Assembly: GCF_031178445.1 (NCBI RefSeq)
Contig: NZ_JAPSIY010000001.1
Span: forward strand, 517,237 to 581,236
DNA from: Microbacterium sp.
GTDB taxonomy: Bacteria; Actinomycetota; Actinomycetes; Actinomycetales; Microbacteriaceae
DNA length: 64,000 bases
Reading direction: 5' to 3'
The position numbers and the translations under genes are program-made. Positions 1-9,383 of this stretch are shown piece by piece; position 1 is the first letter of the stretch, and each line of letters begins with the position of its first letter. The notes under the pieces are model-generated. The model was not told where the DNA came from. It saw nothing but the letters and a program-made list of their open reading frames with translations, and did not search any database.

Positions 1-903
1 GTTGCCGTACAGTCGCAGCACGCTCTCCTCGAGGTCGGGCTCTTCGATGGTGAGATCCTGCACGGTGAACCGGGCAAGGGCCTTCACCAGCGGATCGATC
101 CCGCCCTCGACGGTGGCGCTGAGTCGCACTGCGCCGTCGGATGCGGTGAGCTCCAGCCCTTCCACGCCGGGAACGTTCTCGAGCACGGCGCGCGCCTGCG
201 CGGCATCCGCCTGTTCGATCCCCGCCCGCACCCGCCGCACCGACCCCAGCCGCAGCGAGCTGACGTCGCCGTCGGCGACGATGCGTCCGTTCGCGAGCAC
301 GGCCACCTCGTCGGCGGTCTGCTGGATCTCGCTGAGCACGTGCGAACTGAGCAGAACGGTCTGCCCGGCATCGCGCGCCTCGCGCACCATGGTGAGGAAC
401 ACGCGCTGAACGAGCGGGTCGAGGCCGCTGGTCGGCTCGTCGAGGATGAGCAGCTCCGGACGGTGCATGAACGCCTGGATCAGGCCCAGCTTCTGCTTGT
501 TGCCCTTTGACAGGCTGCGGACGGGTCGCGAGAGGTCGACTCCGAGGCGCTCGGCGAGCTCCGCGGTGTATCCGCGGGCGACCGGCCCGGAGACACCCGC
601 GTAGAACGACAGCATGCGGTGTCCCGTGATCCGGCCCTCCAGCCGCAGCTCGCCGGGAACGTACCCGATGCGCCGGCGCAGCCGCGCGCCGCCGTGCCGC
701 GGATCCTCGCCGAGCACCCGCACCGCGCCCGAGGTCGGCCGGATGACGTCGACCAGCGTGCGCAGCGTGGTCGTCTTACCGGCGCCGTTCGGGCCGATCA
801 GGCCGTAGACGGTGCCCGGCTTCACGTGCATGTCGAGGCTGTGCACCGCCGTGCGGCGGCCGTACCTCTTGTGCAGACCGGTGATGTCGATGACGGAGTT
901 CAT
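1..903 (-). CDS. ABC transporter ATP-binding protein (3' end outside window)
   Basis: Energy-coupling ATPase of a DrrA/CcmA-type exporter. Reading leftward from ATG at 903, the protein has a Walker A (GPNGAGKTT), a degenerate signature (LSKGNKQKLG), Walker B followed by the D-loop (LLILDEPTSGLDP) and the switch histidine (LLSSH). About 300 residues are visible and the frame is still open at base 1, so the C-terminus and the expected membrane partner lie outside the window. Its start overlaps the stop of the TetR gene by 4 bp (ATGA at 900-903), so the two are translationally coupled and the TetR protein probably represses the exporter. The substrate cannot be read from the sequence; drug or lipid export is usual for this arrangement. 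Confidence 0.93.
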   Translation of the reverse strand, partial: MNSVIDITGLHKRYGRRTAVHSLDMHVKPGTVYGLIGPNGAGKTTTLRTLVDVIRPTSGAVRVLGEDPRHGGARLRRRIGYVPGELRLEGRITGHRMLSFYAGVSGPVARGYTAELAERLGVDLSRPVRSLSKGNKQKLGLIQAFMHRPELLILDEPTSGLDPLVQRVFLTMVREARDAGQTVLLSSHVLSEIQQTADEVAVLANGRIVADGDVSSLRLGSVRRVRAGIEQADAAQARAVLENVPGVEGLELTASDGAVRLSATVEGGIDPLVKALARFTVQDLTIEEPDLEESVLRLYGN

Positions 904-1559
904 TCCGTTCCTCCTTCGGTGCTTTCGTCCTGCGTGGAAGCGATCGCCTGCCGCGCGCCGTCGAGGAACGCAGAGCTCGAGTAGATGCCGTGGGTGAGCA
1001 GCTCCAGTGTCGGCAGGGTGCTGCGCAGCATCCCGGCGGTGCTGAGCTGGTCGTGACCGAGCGATCGGCTCACCTGGGTGCGCATCATCACCGGAGCGAG
1101 ACCGAGCATCACCATGAGCATCACCGTCATCTCAGGGTCGCTCATCTCGACGAGCAGGCCGGCGTTGCGCTGCTCCTCGAGCACGTCACGGGTCAGCTGC
1201 ACGATCGAGTCGAACAGCCGGTCGGCCGCCGGCGAGCTCTCGGCGAGCATGCGTCCGAGGTAGTCGACATAGGGTCCGTAGCGTTCGACATCGTTCAGGG
1301 CGGCGCGGATGCGGTCGGCCGTCGGTGCCTCGATCAGCTCGTGCTTGTCGTCGATGAACACGGCGACGACGTAATCGTCGCAGGCGGCGCGCAGCGCGTT
1401 CTTGTCACCGAAGTGGTGCACGATCAGGGCCGCGCTCACACCGGCATCGGCGGCGATGGTGCGCAGGCTGGTGGCGTCGAAGCCGTGTTCGGCGAAGGCG
1501 CGGATCGCGGCGTCGCGGATACGGGCTCGCGCAGTGAGGTCATCAGATGCTGAACGCAT
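900..1559 (-). CDS. TetR family transcriptional regulator
   Basis: A 219-residue one-component repressor. The N-terminal helix-turn-helix (about residues 10-55) shows the family pattern, with a recognition region around AGVSAALIVHHFGDK; the remaining helical part is the ligand and dimer domain and gives no clue to the inducer. The gene is first in a leftward operon with an ABC ATPase (4-bp overlap). Two palindromes lie at its 5' end, one on the start codon and one on the candidate -10, so autorepression is likely. The start at 1559 has no Shine-Dalgarno sequence and lies 9 bp from a plausible -10, consistent with a leaderless mRNA. Confidence 0.93.
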   Translation of the reverse strand: MRSASDDLTARARIRDAAIRAFAEHGFDATSLRTIAADAGVSAALIVHHFGDKNALRAACDDYVVAVFIDDKHELIEAPTADRIRAALNDVERYGPYVDYLGRMLAESSPAADRLFDSIVQLTRDVLEEQRNAGLLVEMSDPEMTVMLMVMLGLAPVMMRTQVSRSLGHDQLSTAGMLRSTLPTLELLTHGIYSSSAFLDGARQAIASTQDESTEGGTE

Positions 1560-1586
1560 GTACAGCAGACTAAACGCATGTTCAGT
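1549..1586 (-). promoter_or_regulatory. Promoter with two tandem TetR-type operators
   Basis: Two related palindromes have centres 20 bp apart. Site A (1549-1566) has the pattern GCTGnAC-GCAT-GTnCAGC and covers the start codon. Site B (1569-1586) has the pattern ACTnAAC-GCAT-GTTnAGT. On the minus strand a -35 TTGACG (1591-1596) and a -10 TTTAGT (1569-1574) are 16 bp apart, and site B covers the -10. Seen in sequence: the repeats. Inferred: binding by the adjacent TetR protein. Confidence 0.72.
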
Positions 1587-1620
1587 CGGTCGTCAAGCGC
1601 AGCGGAAGTATCGTGAGCGG

Positions 1621-2835
1621 GTGGCCGATTTCGACTTCAGCAGGCTGCGGCGGTCTCCCGACGTGGAGGCGCCGAACCTGCAGGCGTGGGATGCCACCGA
1701 CGAACTCCTCGTCGGGTACGCACTGGCCGCCGGCATCGCCGGTGACCGGATCGCGGTCATCGGCGACGAGTACGGTGCGATCACTCTCGCACTCGCGGAT
1801 GCCGGGGTGCGCGGCATCCGCGTGCACCAGGACCTCGTGACCGGCCGGCGGGCGCTGGCGAACAACGCCGCCGCACTCGGTCTCGACGGCTTCGCCGCGC
1901 ACGAACTCGGACCCGCCCTGCTCGACGGGGTCTCGCTGGTGCTGCTCCAGCTGCCCAAGGCGCTCGCCGAACTCGAGGAGATGGCCGACGCCGTGGCCCG
2001 CTGGGCGGCGCCGGATGCCGTGCTGGTCTGCGGCGGCCGCGTCAAGCACATGACGCTGAGCCAGAACGAGGCGCTCGCCGCATGCTTCGGCTCCGTGCAG
2101 CCGCAGCGCGCCGAGCGCAAATCCCGCCTGGTGATCGCCTCGGGGCCGCTGCCCGTCCCGCCCGAGCCGCCCTACCCGGTCAGCATCCGCCACCCGCTGC
2201 CCGGCGAGAAATCACGTTTCGCATCGGAAACCACGTCCGGTGTGGTTTCCCGTGTCGAAAGCGGCTTCTCGAGGACGGATGCGGCGGGGCTCACGCTGTG
2301 CGCACACGGCGGCGCGTTCGCCGGGGCGCGCCTCGACATCGGCACGCGCGTGCTGCTCGAGGCGATGGCGAAGCTCGTCGCACCGCCGGAGCCCACCGTC
2401 GTCGACCTCGGATGCGGCACCGGCGCGCTCGCCGCCTCGTTCGCCCTCGCGCATCCGGATGCCGATGTCATCGCAACCGACCGCTCCGCTGCGGCGGTGC
2501 GCTCCGCCATGGCGACGATGGCCGCCAACGGCCTTGCCGACCGGGTGCGCGTGACGCTGGACGACGCCGGGTCGGAGCTGCCGGACGGCGAGGCCGATCT
2601 GATCCTGCTCAACCCGCCGTTCCACCTCGGGGCGAGCGTGCACGAGGGCGCCGGACGACGTCTGATCAGCGCCTCGGCGCGCCTGCTCCGACCGGGCGGT
2701 GAGGTGTGGACCGTCTTCAACTCGCACCTCGATCACCGGCGTGCCCTGAGCCGCGATGTCGGGCCCACCGAGCAAGTGGTGCGCACACCGAGATTCACCG
2801 TCACCCGCAGCATCCGCCGGGATCCACCCTTTTAG
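1621..2835 (+). CDS. Class I SAM-dependent methyltransferase (RlmG/RsmC type)
   Basis: Probable rRNA guanine-N2 methyltransferase. The C-terminal half has the SAM motif I (VVDLGCGTGALAASFA) and the N6/N2-type catalytic motif LLNPPFHLG, the NPPFH form typical of RlmG and RsmC. The N-terminal half is a degenerate Rossmann-like domain, as in those two-domain enzymes, and the length of about 404 residues matches. I chose the GTG at 1621 because the longer frame from 1402 runs antisense through the TetR gene. It is a single gene with no functional link to its neighbours. RsmC and RlmG cannot be told apart by eye. Confidence 0.82.
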   Translation: MADFDFSRLRRSPDVEAPNLQAWDATDELLVGYALAAGIAGDRIAVIGDEYGAITLALADAGVRGIRVHQDLVTGRRALANNAAALGLDGFAAHELGPALLDGVSLVLLQLPKALAELEEMADAVARWAAPDAVLVCGGRVKHMTLSQNEALAACFGSVQPQRAERKSRLVIASGPLPVPPEPPYPVSIRHPLPGEKSRFASETTSGVVSRVESGFSRTDAAGLTLCAHGGAFAGARLDIGTRVLLEAMAKLVAPPEPTVVDLGCGTGALAASFALAHPDADVIATDRSAAAVRSAMATMAANGLADRVRVTLDDAGSELPDGEADLILLNPPFHLGASVHEGAGRRLISASARLLRPGGEVWTVFNSHLDHRRALSRDVGPTEQVVRTPRFTVTRSIRRDPPF

Positions 2836-3121
2836 AGAAGGCCAGGTGAGAGAACGATTCGGTAACGAGGATTTGCCTCCGGATCAGCCATTCGTTAGCG
2901 TGGACAGGTGGCCGAGAGGCCTCAAGACCAGTCCGCGGCCGCGTCCTTCTTTCGACCCGAGCTGTACACGAAGAGGCGTGGGCGTACGGTCGATGTTCTT
3001 TGCGGGGATCCGAAATCCCCGCCCGTGCCGTCAGTACAGCGTGTGTCGAAACGGCCTTGTGACCATCACCCGGGCGTAACCGAAGCAGGCCACCTGCCCG
3101 AGGTGAGCCGTCGGGGGAAAC
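2836..3121 (+). promoter_or_regulatory. Promoter and long structured 5' leader of the proVWX-like operon
   Basis: This stretch of 286 bases has no gene. A possible promoter is TTGCCT (2873-2878), 17 bp, TAGCGT (2896-2901). Just downstream is a stacked stem-loop at 2902-2934: GGAC pairs with GTCC, GGT with ACC and GGCC with GGCC, capped by a GAGA tetraloop. A second hairpin has perfect 8-bp arms (GCGGGGAT at 3002-3009, ATCCCCGC at 3015-3022). Close to the start, CACCT (3091-3095) can pair with AGGTG (3101-3105). A leader of over 200 nt is unusual here and suggests RNA-level control of osmolyte uptake. I could not match it to a known riboswitch class. Confidence 0.5.
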
Positions 3122-4449
<1,328 letters not shown>

Positions 4450-4450
<1 letters not shown>

Positions 4451-5418
4451 TGGAAGGTTTCCGTATTCCCATCGGTGAATGGGGCAAGTTCGTCGTCGAC
4501 TGGATTCGCGACAACCTCGACTGGCTGACCGACGCGATCTCCGCCTTCGTCGGCTTCCTGGCGAACGGGCTCGCTGATCTGCTGGCCGCGCCGTCGGCGC
4601 CGGTGATGATCATCGTGTTCGCCCTGATCGCCTGGCTGGTGCGCTCCTGGCAGCTGGCCGTTGGAACCGTGCTGATGTTCACGATCACCCTCGGCGTCGA
4701 CCAGTGGGACACGGCGATGCAGACTCTCGCGCTCGTGCTGATAGCGACGCTGGTCACGGTCGTCATAGCCGTGCCCCTGGGGATCTGGGCGGCGCGCAAC
4801 AACACGGTCAGCACGGTGATCAAACCCGTGCTCGATCTCATGCAGACCATGCCGTCGCTGGTGTACCTGATCCCCGTGATCATCTTCTTCAGCCTCGGTT
4901 TCGTGCCGGGAGTGATCGCGACCGTGATCTTCTCGCTGCCGCCGGGCGTGCGTCTCACCGAGCTCGGCATCCGCGGAGTCGATGCCGAGACCGTCGAGGC
5001 GGGGCACGCGTTCGGCGCGAAGCCGGGTCAGATCCTGCGCGGCATCCAGCTGCCCCTGGCCACGCCCACCATCATGGCCGGCGTCAACCAGGTGATCATG
5101 CTCGCCCTTTCCATGGCCGTCATCGCCGGCATGGCCGGTGCACCGGGCCTGGGCAAGGAGGTGGTCGCCGCGCTCGCGACCATCAACGTCGCACAGGGCA
5201 TCGAGGCGGGCCTGGGAGTGGTGTTCATCGCCGTGTTCCTCGACCGCGTCACCGCGGCTCTGGGTAACCCCGCGAGCTCCCCGTCTTCGCTGCTGGGCAT
5301 CCTGCAGCGCCGACGCGACGACGCCCGTCGTGCGTCGGCAGCGGCATCCGCATCGCCTGCGACCTCTGCGCAGACTGCCGCACCCGCGTCGGCGGGTGCA
5401 TCCGTTCTCGCCCCTTGA
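4450..5418 (+). CDS. proW: Glycine betaine/proline ABC transporter permease (ProW/OpuAB)
   Basis: Integral membrane channel subunit. Several hydrophobic helices surround the EAA-type coupling loop (VEAGHAFGAKPGQILRGIQLP), which docks onto the ATPase. PSLVYLIPVIIFF in the core is typical of this family. ATG at 4450 overlaps the ProV stop and was preferred over the TTG one codon upstream. The 322-residue protein ends in an Ala/Ser/Pro/Thr-rich tail after the last helix, longer than usual and probably unstructured. It works with the ATPase upstream and the lipoprotein downstream. Confidence 0.94.
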
Positions 5419-5486
5419 ACCACCCTGTACAGCACAGCAACCCATACGGAACGCGTGAGACATACGTGAAGAAAGAAGGAAGCACC

Positions 5487-6392
5487 ATGAAGAAGAGGCA
5501 CCTGACAAGCATCATCGCGCTCGGCGCGGCGGCATCCCTGGCTCTCACCGGCTGCGCGGGCGGCGACGCCGGCAACGGCGGCAACGGCGGCGACGACAAG
5601 GGAACGATCACGATGGGCTTCCTGCCCGCGTGGACCGACGGGCTCAGCACCGCCTACCTGCTCGCCGACCAACTCGAGAAGCTCGGCTACACGGTCGAGA
5701 TGGAAGAGGTCGTCGATGCAGGGCCGCTGTACACCGCCCTCGCGCAGGGTGACATCGACATGTACCCGTCCGCCTGGTCCGAGGTGACGCACGCCTCTTA
5801 CATGGAGGAGTACGGCGACGACATCGAAGATCTCGGCACCTACTACGAGGGCGCTGTGCTCACCCTCGCCGTGCCGGAGTACCTCGACGAGATCAACTCC
5901 ATCGAGGACCTCAAGGGCAACGCCGACATGTTCGGCGGCAAGATCATCGGCATCGAGCCGGGCGCCGGGCTGACGAAGCAGACGCAGGAGACGGCCATGC
6001 CGGAGTACGGCCTGGACGACTACGAGCTGGTCACCTCGTCGACCGGCGGCATGCTCGCCGAGCTCGACACGGCGGTCGCCGCCGAAGAGCCGATCGTCGT
6101 GACGCTGTGGCGTCCGTTCTGGGCGAACGACGCCTGGCCGCTGAAGGACCTGGAAGACCCGAAGGGCGCCATGGGCGAGTCCGAGGCGCTGCACTTCCTG
6201 GGCAAGAGCGGCTTCGCCGAAGAGTTCCCCGAGGCGGCGGAGCTGATCGAGAAGATCAAGCTGAACGATGAGCAGTACGGTGCCCTCGAGAGCCTCGTGA
6301 CCTCTGACGAGTACGAGGACAAGTCGGCTGAGGCCGTCGACAAGTGGCTCGACGAGAACGCCGACCAGCTCGACTGGGTGGTCAGCGAGTAA
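5487..6392 (+). CDS. proX: Glycine betaine-binding lipoprotein (ProX/OpuAC)
   Basis: Extracytoplasmic receptor of the osmolyte importer. The start at 5487 follows an AAGGA Shine-Dalgarno and gives a lipoprotein signal peptide ending in LALTGC (Cys23 is lipidated). The mature part has the OpuAC fold with scattered tryptophans in the right contexts (LPAWTDG, YPSAWSEV, LWRPFW), which form the cage for the quaternary ammonium group in this family. At 301 residues the size is normal. It is the last gene of the operon and is followed by a strong hairpin. Choline or another betaine as ligand cannot be excluded. Confidence 0.94.
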   Translation: MKKRHLTSIIALGAAASLALTGCAGGDAGNGGNGGDDKGTITMGFLPAWTDGLSTAYLLADQLEKLGYTVEMEEVVDAGPLYTALAQGDIDMYPSAWSEVTHASYMEEYGDDIEDLGTYYEGAVLTLAVPEYLDEINSIEDLKGNADMFGGKIIGIEPGAGLTKQTQETAMPEYGLDDYELVTSSTGGMLAELDTAVAAEEPIVVTLWRPFWANDAWPLKDLEDPKGAMGESEALHFLGKSGFAEEFPEAAELIEKIKLNDEQYGALESLVTSDEYEDKSAEAVDKWLDENADQLDWVVSE

Positions 6393-6427
6393 GACGCGCC
6401 CGCGCCCGCTTCGTCGGGTGGACTTTG

Positions 6428-6491
6428 CGCTGATGGGCGGAGCCTTCGCTGAGAAAGCTCCGCCCATCACTGCGTTCTCCGCCCATCAGCG
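6428..6491. terminator. Bidirectional terminator-like hairpin with two alternative 3' arms
   Basis: The arm TGATGGGCGGAGC (6431-6443) pairs perfectly with 6457-6469 (13 bp, 13-nt loop). The same arm, extended to 6428-6442, also pairs perfectly with 6477-6491 (15 bp). It separates the convergent proX-like and rhodanese genes, so it probably terminates both. Confidence 0.75.
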
Positions 6492-6512
6492 TGTGCGGGA
6501 GGCGGGTCGTGC

Positions 6513-6941
6513 TCAGGGCTCGGCGGTGACCAGGGGATCCGGTGTACGGCGGGTGATCACGCCGTCGGCCTCGGTCGGGAAGCCGTTGCGCACCCAGTAC
6601 TCGTAGCCGCCGAGCAGCTCGCGCACATCCAGTCCCGCCGCCAGCAGCGTGCGGGCGGTGGCAGTGGCGCCGTTGCACCCAGGCCCCCAGCCGTACACGA
6701 TGAGCATGCGGTCCCGTGGGAGCGTGTCGAGCTGAGACTCGACGGCGGTCTTGGGCAGATGCAGGGCCCCGGCGATGTGGCCGTGCTCCCAGGACTCGAG
6801 TCGTCGAGTGTCGACGAGGATCGCGGCATCCGCTTCGACGGCCTGCGCGGCGGCGACCACGTCGATCTCGTAGGCGAGGCGAGCGTCGACGTAGGCGAGG
6901 CGCGCGTCGACGAACGCGCGCCTGGCTTCGAGTTCGCTCAT
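6513..6941 (-). CDS. Rhodanese-like domain protein
   Basis: A single-domain sulfurtransferase-like protein of 142 residues. The pattern ILVDTRRLESWEHGHIAGALHLP is the classical rhodanese CH2A-type region (split here: ILVDTRR and HIAGALHLP), and the active-site loop has a cysteine in GPGCNGATA. The start at 6941 overlaps the KDPG aldolase stop by 4 bp (6938-6941), so it is translated as part of that operon. Residues 9-22 hold an imperfect duplication (VDARLAY twice). Its role in a sugar-acid operon is unclear; sulfur handling or a regulatory role are both possible. Confidence 0.87.
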   Translation of the reverse strand: MSELEARRAFVDARLAYVDARLAYEIDVVAAAQAVEADAAILVDTRRLESWEHGHIAGALHLPKTAVESQLDTLPRDRMLIVYGWGPGCNGATATARTLLAAGLDVRELLGGYEYWVRNGFPTEADGVITRRTPDPLVTAEP

Positions 6942-7552
6942 GACCGGTCGCCGGAGCCGAGCAGCCCGGCCAGCAGCGGCAGCTGCGCAGGGTCTTCCAG
7001 GGCGGAGCCGACAGCGACGACGCGAGCACCCGCGCTCAGATACTCCCCGGCGTTGGCGGCACTCATGCCGCCGGTGGTGACGAATCGGGCCTGCGGGAAA
7101 GGCCCCCGCATGGCCGTGAGCCACTGCGTGCCCAGCACGGAGGCGGGGAAGGCCTTCAGCCAGGTGAGCCCGGCCTTCATGGCCAGCTGCACCTCGCTCG
7201 CCGTGGCGACGCCCGGGATGCTGAGCAGCCCCGCGTCGTGCGAGGCGCGAACGACCTCGAGGTCGAGCCCTGGGCTGACCGTGAAGGCAGCACCGGCGGA
7301 CGCCGCCTGCGCGACGTGCTCGGCGGAGACCACGGTGCCGGCGCCGACGATCTTCCCGCGCTCCTTACCGGCGGCGGCGACCACGCGCAGCGCCTCGATG
7401 TCCTCCTCCGTCTGGATGGGCAGCTCGACCACGTCGATGCCGAGATCCCACGCGGTGATCGACACCGCGAGACTCCTCTCCGCGCCCATGCCGCGCAGGA
7501 TCGCCATCAGCGGCGCACCGCCGAACAGCTGCTCGAAACCTGAATTGTCCAT
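6938..7552 (-). CDS. eda: KDPG aldolase (2-dehydro-3-deoxyphosphogluconate aldolase)
   Basis: Class I aldolase of the Entner-Doudoroff route, cleaving KDPG to pyruvate and glyceraldehyde-3-phosphate. Seen: the Schiff-base lysine in WLKAFPAS, the catalytic glutamate in VVELPIQT, and the phosphate-binding TGGMS. The residue corresponding to the usual arginine of the E-x-x-x-R motif is Gln (VELPIQ), which could widen substrate use. I chose ATG 7552 because a GGGAAAGGGA Shine-Dalgarno precedes it, whereas the ATG at 7579 has none. Length is 204 residues, normal for the family. It follows the kinase that would make its substrate. Confidence 0.9.
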   Translation of the reverse strand: MDNSGFEQLFGGAPLMAILRGMGAERSLAVSITAWDLGIDVVELPIQTEEDIEALRVVAAAGKERGKIVGAGTVVSAEHVAQAASAGAAFTVSPGLDLEVVRASHDAGLLSIPGVATASEVQLAMKAGLTWLKAFPASVLGTQWLTAMRGPFPQARFVTTGGMSAANAGEYLSAGARVVAVGSALEDPAQLPLLAGLLGSGDRS

Positions 7553-7581
7553 GAGAATCCCTTTCCCTGTACCGGGCATCG

Positions 7582-8505
7582 TCAGCGCCCGGCGTCCGTC
7601 GTGACGATGCCGACCACATCATCGGTGGACTGCAGCACGAGGTGGGCCCGCCGGTGGCCGCCCTGCAGCCGTTCCCGAGCCGCGGATCCCGCGAGCTTCT
7701 CGGCGAGCCACCCTGCTGCGAAGGCGTCACCGGCGCCGACGGCCTCGACCACCTCGGTCGGGATCGCCGGCACGAAGGTCGTGCCATCGGCCGAGAACTC
7801 CGTGGCCCCGACGTCGCCGTCCTTCACGACCAGATGGGCGGGCGCCGGGATCAGTGCGCGCACGTCGTCAGGGTTGCCGCATCCCCACAGCGTCTGCGCC
7901 TCGTCGAGACCGACGAAGACGATGTCGGACCGATTCGCCAGTTCGAGCAGCACGGGCGCGGCGATCGGCGCTTCCCACAGCGCGGCACGGTGGTTCACGT
8001 CGAAGCTCAGCGATCCCGCACCCGCAGACGTCACCCGGTCGATGACCGCATCGATCATCGCGGCGCAGACTGGTGACAGGGCGGGGGTGATTCCGGAGAT
8101 GTGGACGATCGCGGCATCCTCGAGCGGCACGTGGGCGACGCTCTCGGGGCTCATACGCGACGCCGCGGACCCTGCCCGGTAGTAGTGCACGCCGTGGCCG
8201 GGGTCCTTGAAGTACACGCCGGTGGGCGCGTGCGAGTTGAAGGCGACCCAGCGCGTGTCCACGCCCAGGTCCTTCACCGCGCGGTTCACGCGACGCCCGA
8301 GCACGTCGTCGCCGAGCGCGCTGACCCAGGCGGTGCGGTGACCGAGGGATGCCACGTGGGCGGCGACGTTCGATTCGGCGCCGCCGATGGTCAGCCGGAC
8401 GTCGTCGGCCTCTGCGAGACGCGTCGCGTCGTGCGGGGTGATGAGCACCATCGTCTCGCCGAGTGCGATGAGTGCGGGGGTGGCATCCTGATTCGTGATG
8501 TCCAT
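7582..8505 (-). CDS. kdgK: PfkB-family sugar kinase, probably 2-dehydro-3-deoxygluconokinase
   Basis: Ribokinase-fold kinase of 307 residues. The N-terminal PfkB pattern (IGGAESNVAAHVASLG) and the C-terminal ATP/anion-hole motif GAGDAFAAGW with its catalytic aspartate are intact. Direct linkage to KDPG aldolase makes KDG the most likely substrate, giving KDPG. The gene lies between a DadR-like regulator (33-bp gap) and the aldolase (29-bp gap). The supply of KDG may come from the D-mannonate dehydratase encoded near 49 kb. Assignment of substrate is by context; other ketodeoxy acids remain possible. Confidence 0.87.
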   Translation of the reverse strand: MDITNQDATPALIALGETMVLITPHDATRLAEADDVRLTIGGAESNVAAHVASLGHRTAWVSALGDDVLGRRVNRAVKDLGVDTRWVAFNSHAPTGVYFKDPGHGVHYYRAGSAASRMSPESVAHVPLEDAAIVHISGITPALSPVCAAMIDAVIDRVTSAGAGSLSFDVNHRAALWEAPIAAPVLLELANRSDIVFVGLDEAQTLWGCGNPDDVRALIPAPAHLVVKDGDVGATEFSADGTTFVPAIPTEVVEAVGAGDAFAAGWLAEKLAGSAARERLQGGHRRAHLVLQSTDDVVGIVTTDAGR

Positions 8506-8538
8506 GATCGTGGGCTCGACGGGCTTCGACTCGGAGGC

Positions 8539-9249
8539 CTAGCGTCGTGCTCTCGCCTCCTCGAGGTAGCTGTATGCGGTCACCCGTGAGATCCCGAGTC
8601 GCTTCGCGATCGCCTCGACGGACTTGCGCATCTGCGTCGCGCCGCGCTGGTCGAGGCGCTCGAGGACGGCGATCTTGTCGTCGCGGGACATGTTCTCGAC
8701 CGGTCGGCCGATCTCGTGGATGGCATCGCTGATCATCGAATCCATGACCGCCACGAGGTCGGTCCCGAAGTGCTCCTTGGGCGCGTTCGCCGACGGTGCG
8801 CCCGACGGCAGAAGCGCGGCGAGTACGTTGCGGGCCTGCTGGAGCGGGCTGAGGTCGACGTTGATGCACAGGGAAGCGATGATGTCGCCGGACGAGTTGT
8901 GGAAGTACACCGAGGAGCAGCGCAGCTCGCGTCCGTCGCTCGTGTATCCGGTGTAGCCGAACGCGTCGTGGTTTCCGCGGCGATCTTTCATCACGTCCAG
9001 GCCGAGCGACGTGGAGGGGCCGCCGACCGCGCGCCCGGTGACGTGGCCGTTCTCGATGGCCATGATCGTGTGTCCGAGGTCGATGTCGGCGCCGTCGAGG
9101 TTGTGCAGCACCACCTCGGTCGTGGGCCCTGCAGCCGTCGCGAGGGCCCGCATCACGGGTCGGTACAGGCGCAGCACCTCCTCGGCGCTCTCGTACGTCT
9201 GCCGTGCGACCTCATCGGCGAGTGCCTCTGCTGCGGTACTGATCGTCAT
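8539..9249 (-). CDS. DadR/YheO-like transcriptional regulator (PAS-like domain plus HTH)
   Basis: A 236-residue regulator with an N-terminal YheO-type PAS domain (about 25-140, including VVLHNLDGADI and ELRCSSVYFHN) and a C-terminal HTH (about 175-236, AIAKRLGISRVTAYSYLEEARA). Such proteins regulate D-amino acid genes in several actinobacteria and proteobacteria. It is transcribed away from a MHS transporter, a D-amino acid lyase, a D-aminoacylase and RidA, and upstream of KDG kinase and KDPG aldolase, so it probably controls both arms through the palindrome at 9281-9297. The ligand is unknown. Confidence 0.86.
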   Translation of the reverse strand: MTISTAAEALADEVARQTYESAEEVLRLYRPVMRALATAAGPTTEVVLHNLDGADIDLGHTIMAIENGHVTGRAVGGPSTSLGLDVMKDRRGNHDAFGYTGYTSDGRELRCSSVYFHNSSGDIIASLCINVDLSPLQQARNVLAALLPSGAPSANAPKEHFGTDLVAVMDSMISDAIHEIGRPVENMSRDDKIAVLERLDQRGATQMRKSVEAIAKRLGISRVTAYSYLEEARARR

Positions 9250-9280
9250 CGCTCACCCCACTGAACAAAAAATTCGACAG

Positions 9281-9297
9281 ATAGACAGAATGTCTAT
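9281..9297. promoter_or_regulatory. Candidate operator for the divergent D-amino acid locus
   Basis: A perfect inverted repeat, ATAGACA-gaa-TGTCTAT, lies in the 134-bp divergent region between the DadR/YheO-like regulator and the MHS transporter. It is the only strong palindrome there, which makes it the best candidate binding site of the adjacent regulator. No convincing -35/-10 pair could be fixed on either strand. Confidence 0.65.
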
Positions 9298-9383
9298 TTC
9301 ACTGCTAGCTTAGCGTCACCCAACACGAGACGTCGAGGCCGCGCAGTCCGCGAGGCCCGCATTCACCCAGCAAGGAGGCTCGG

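Noticed and set aside
1402..1620. N-terminal extension of the methyltransferase
   Set aside because: It runs through the TetR gene and both operators and adds sequence unlike the family; the GTG at 1621 is better.
2902..2934. tRNA-Ser-like string (GGTGGCCGAGAGGC) before the betaine importer
   Set aside because: It looks like a D-arm, but no anticodon arm, T-loop or acceptor stem follows; it folds better as a simple stem-loop of the leader.
2836..3121. ydaO (c-di-AMP) or glycine riboswitch call for the leader
   Set aside because: The hallmark strings I know for either class are missing; only generic CCGAAG-like fragments occur.
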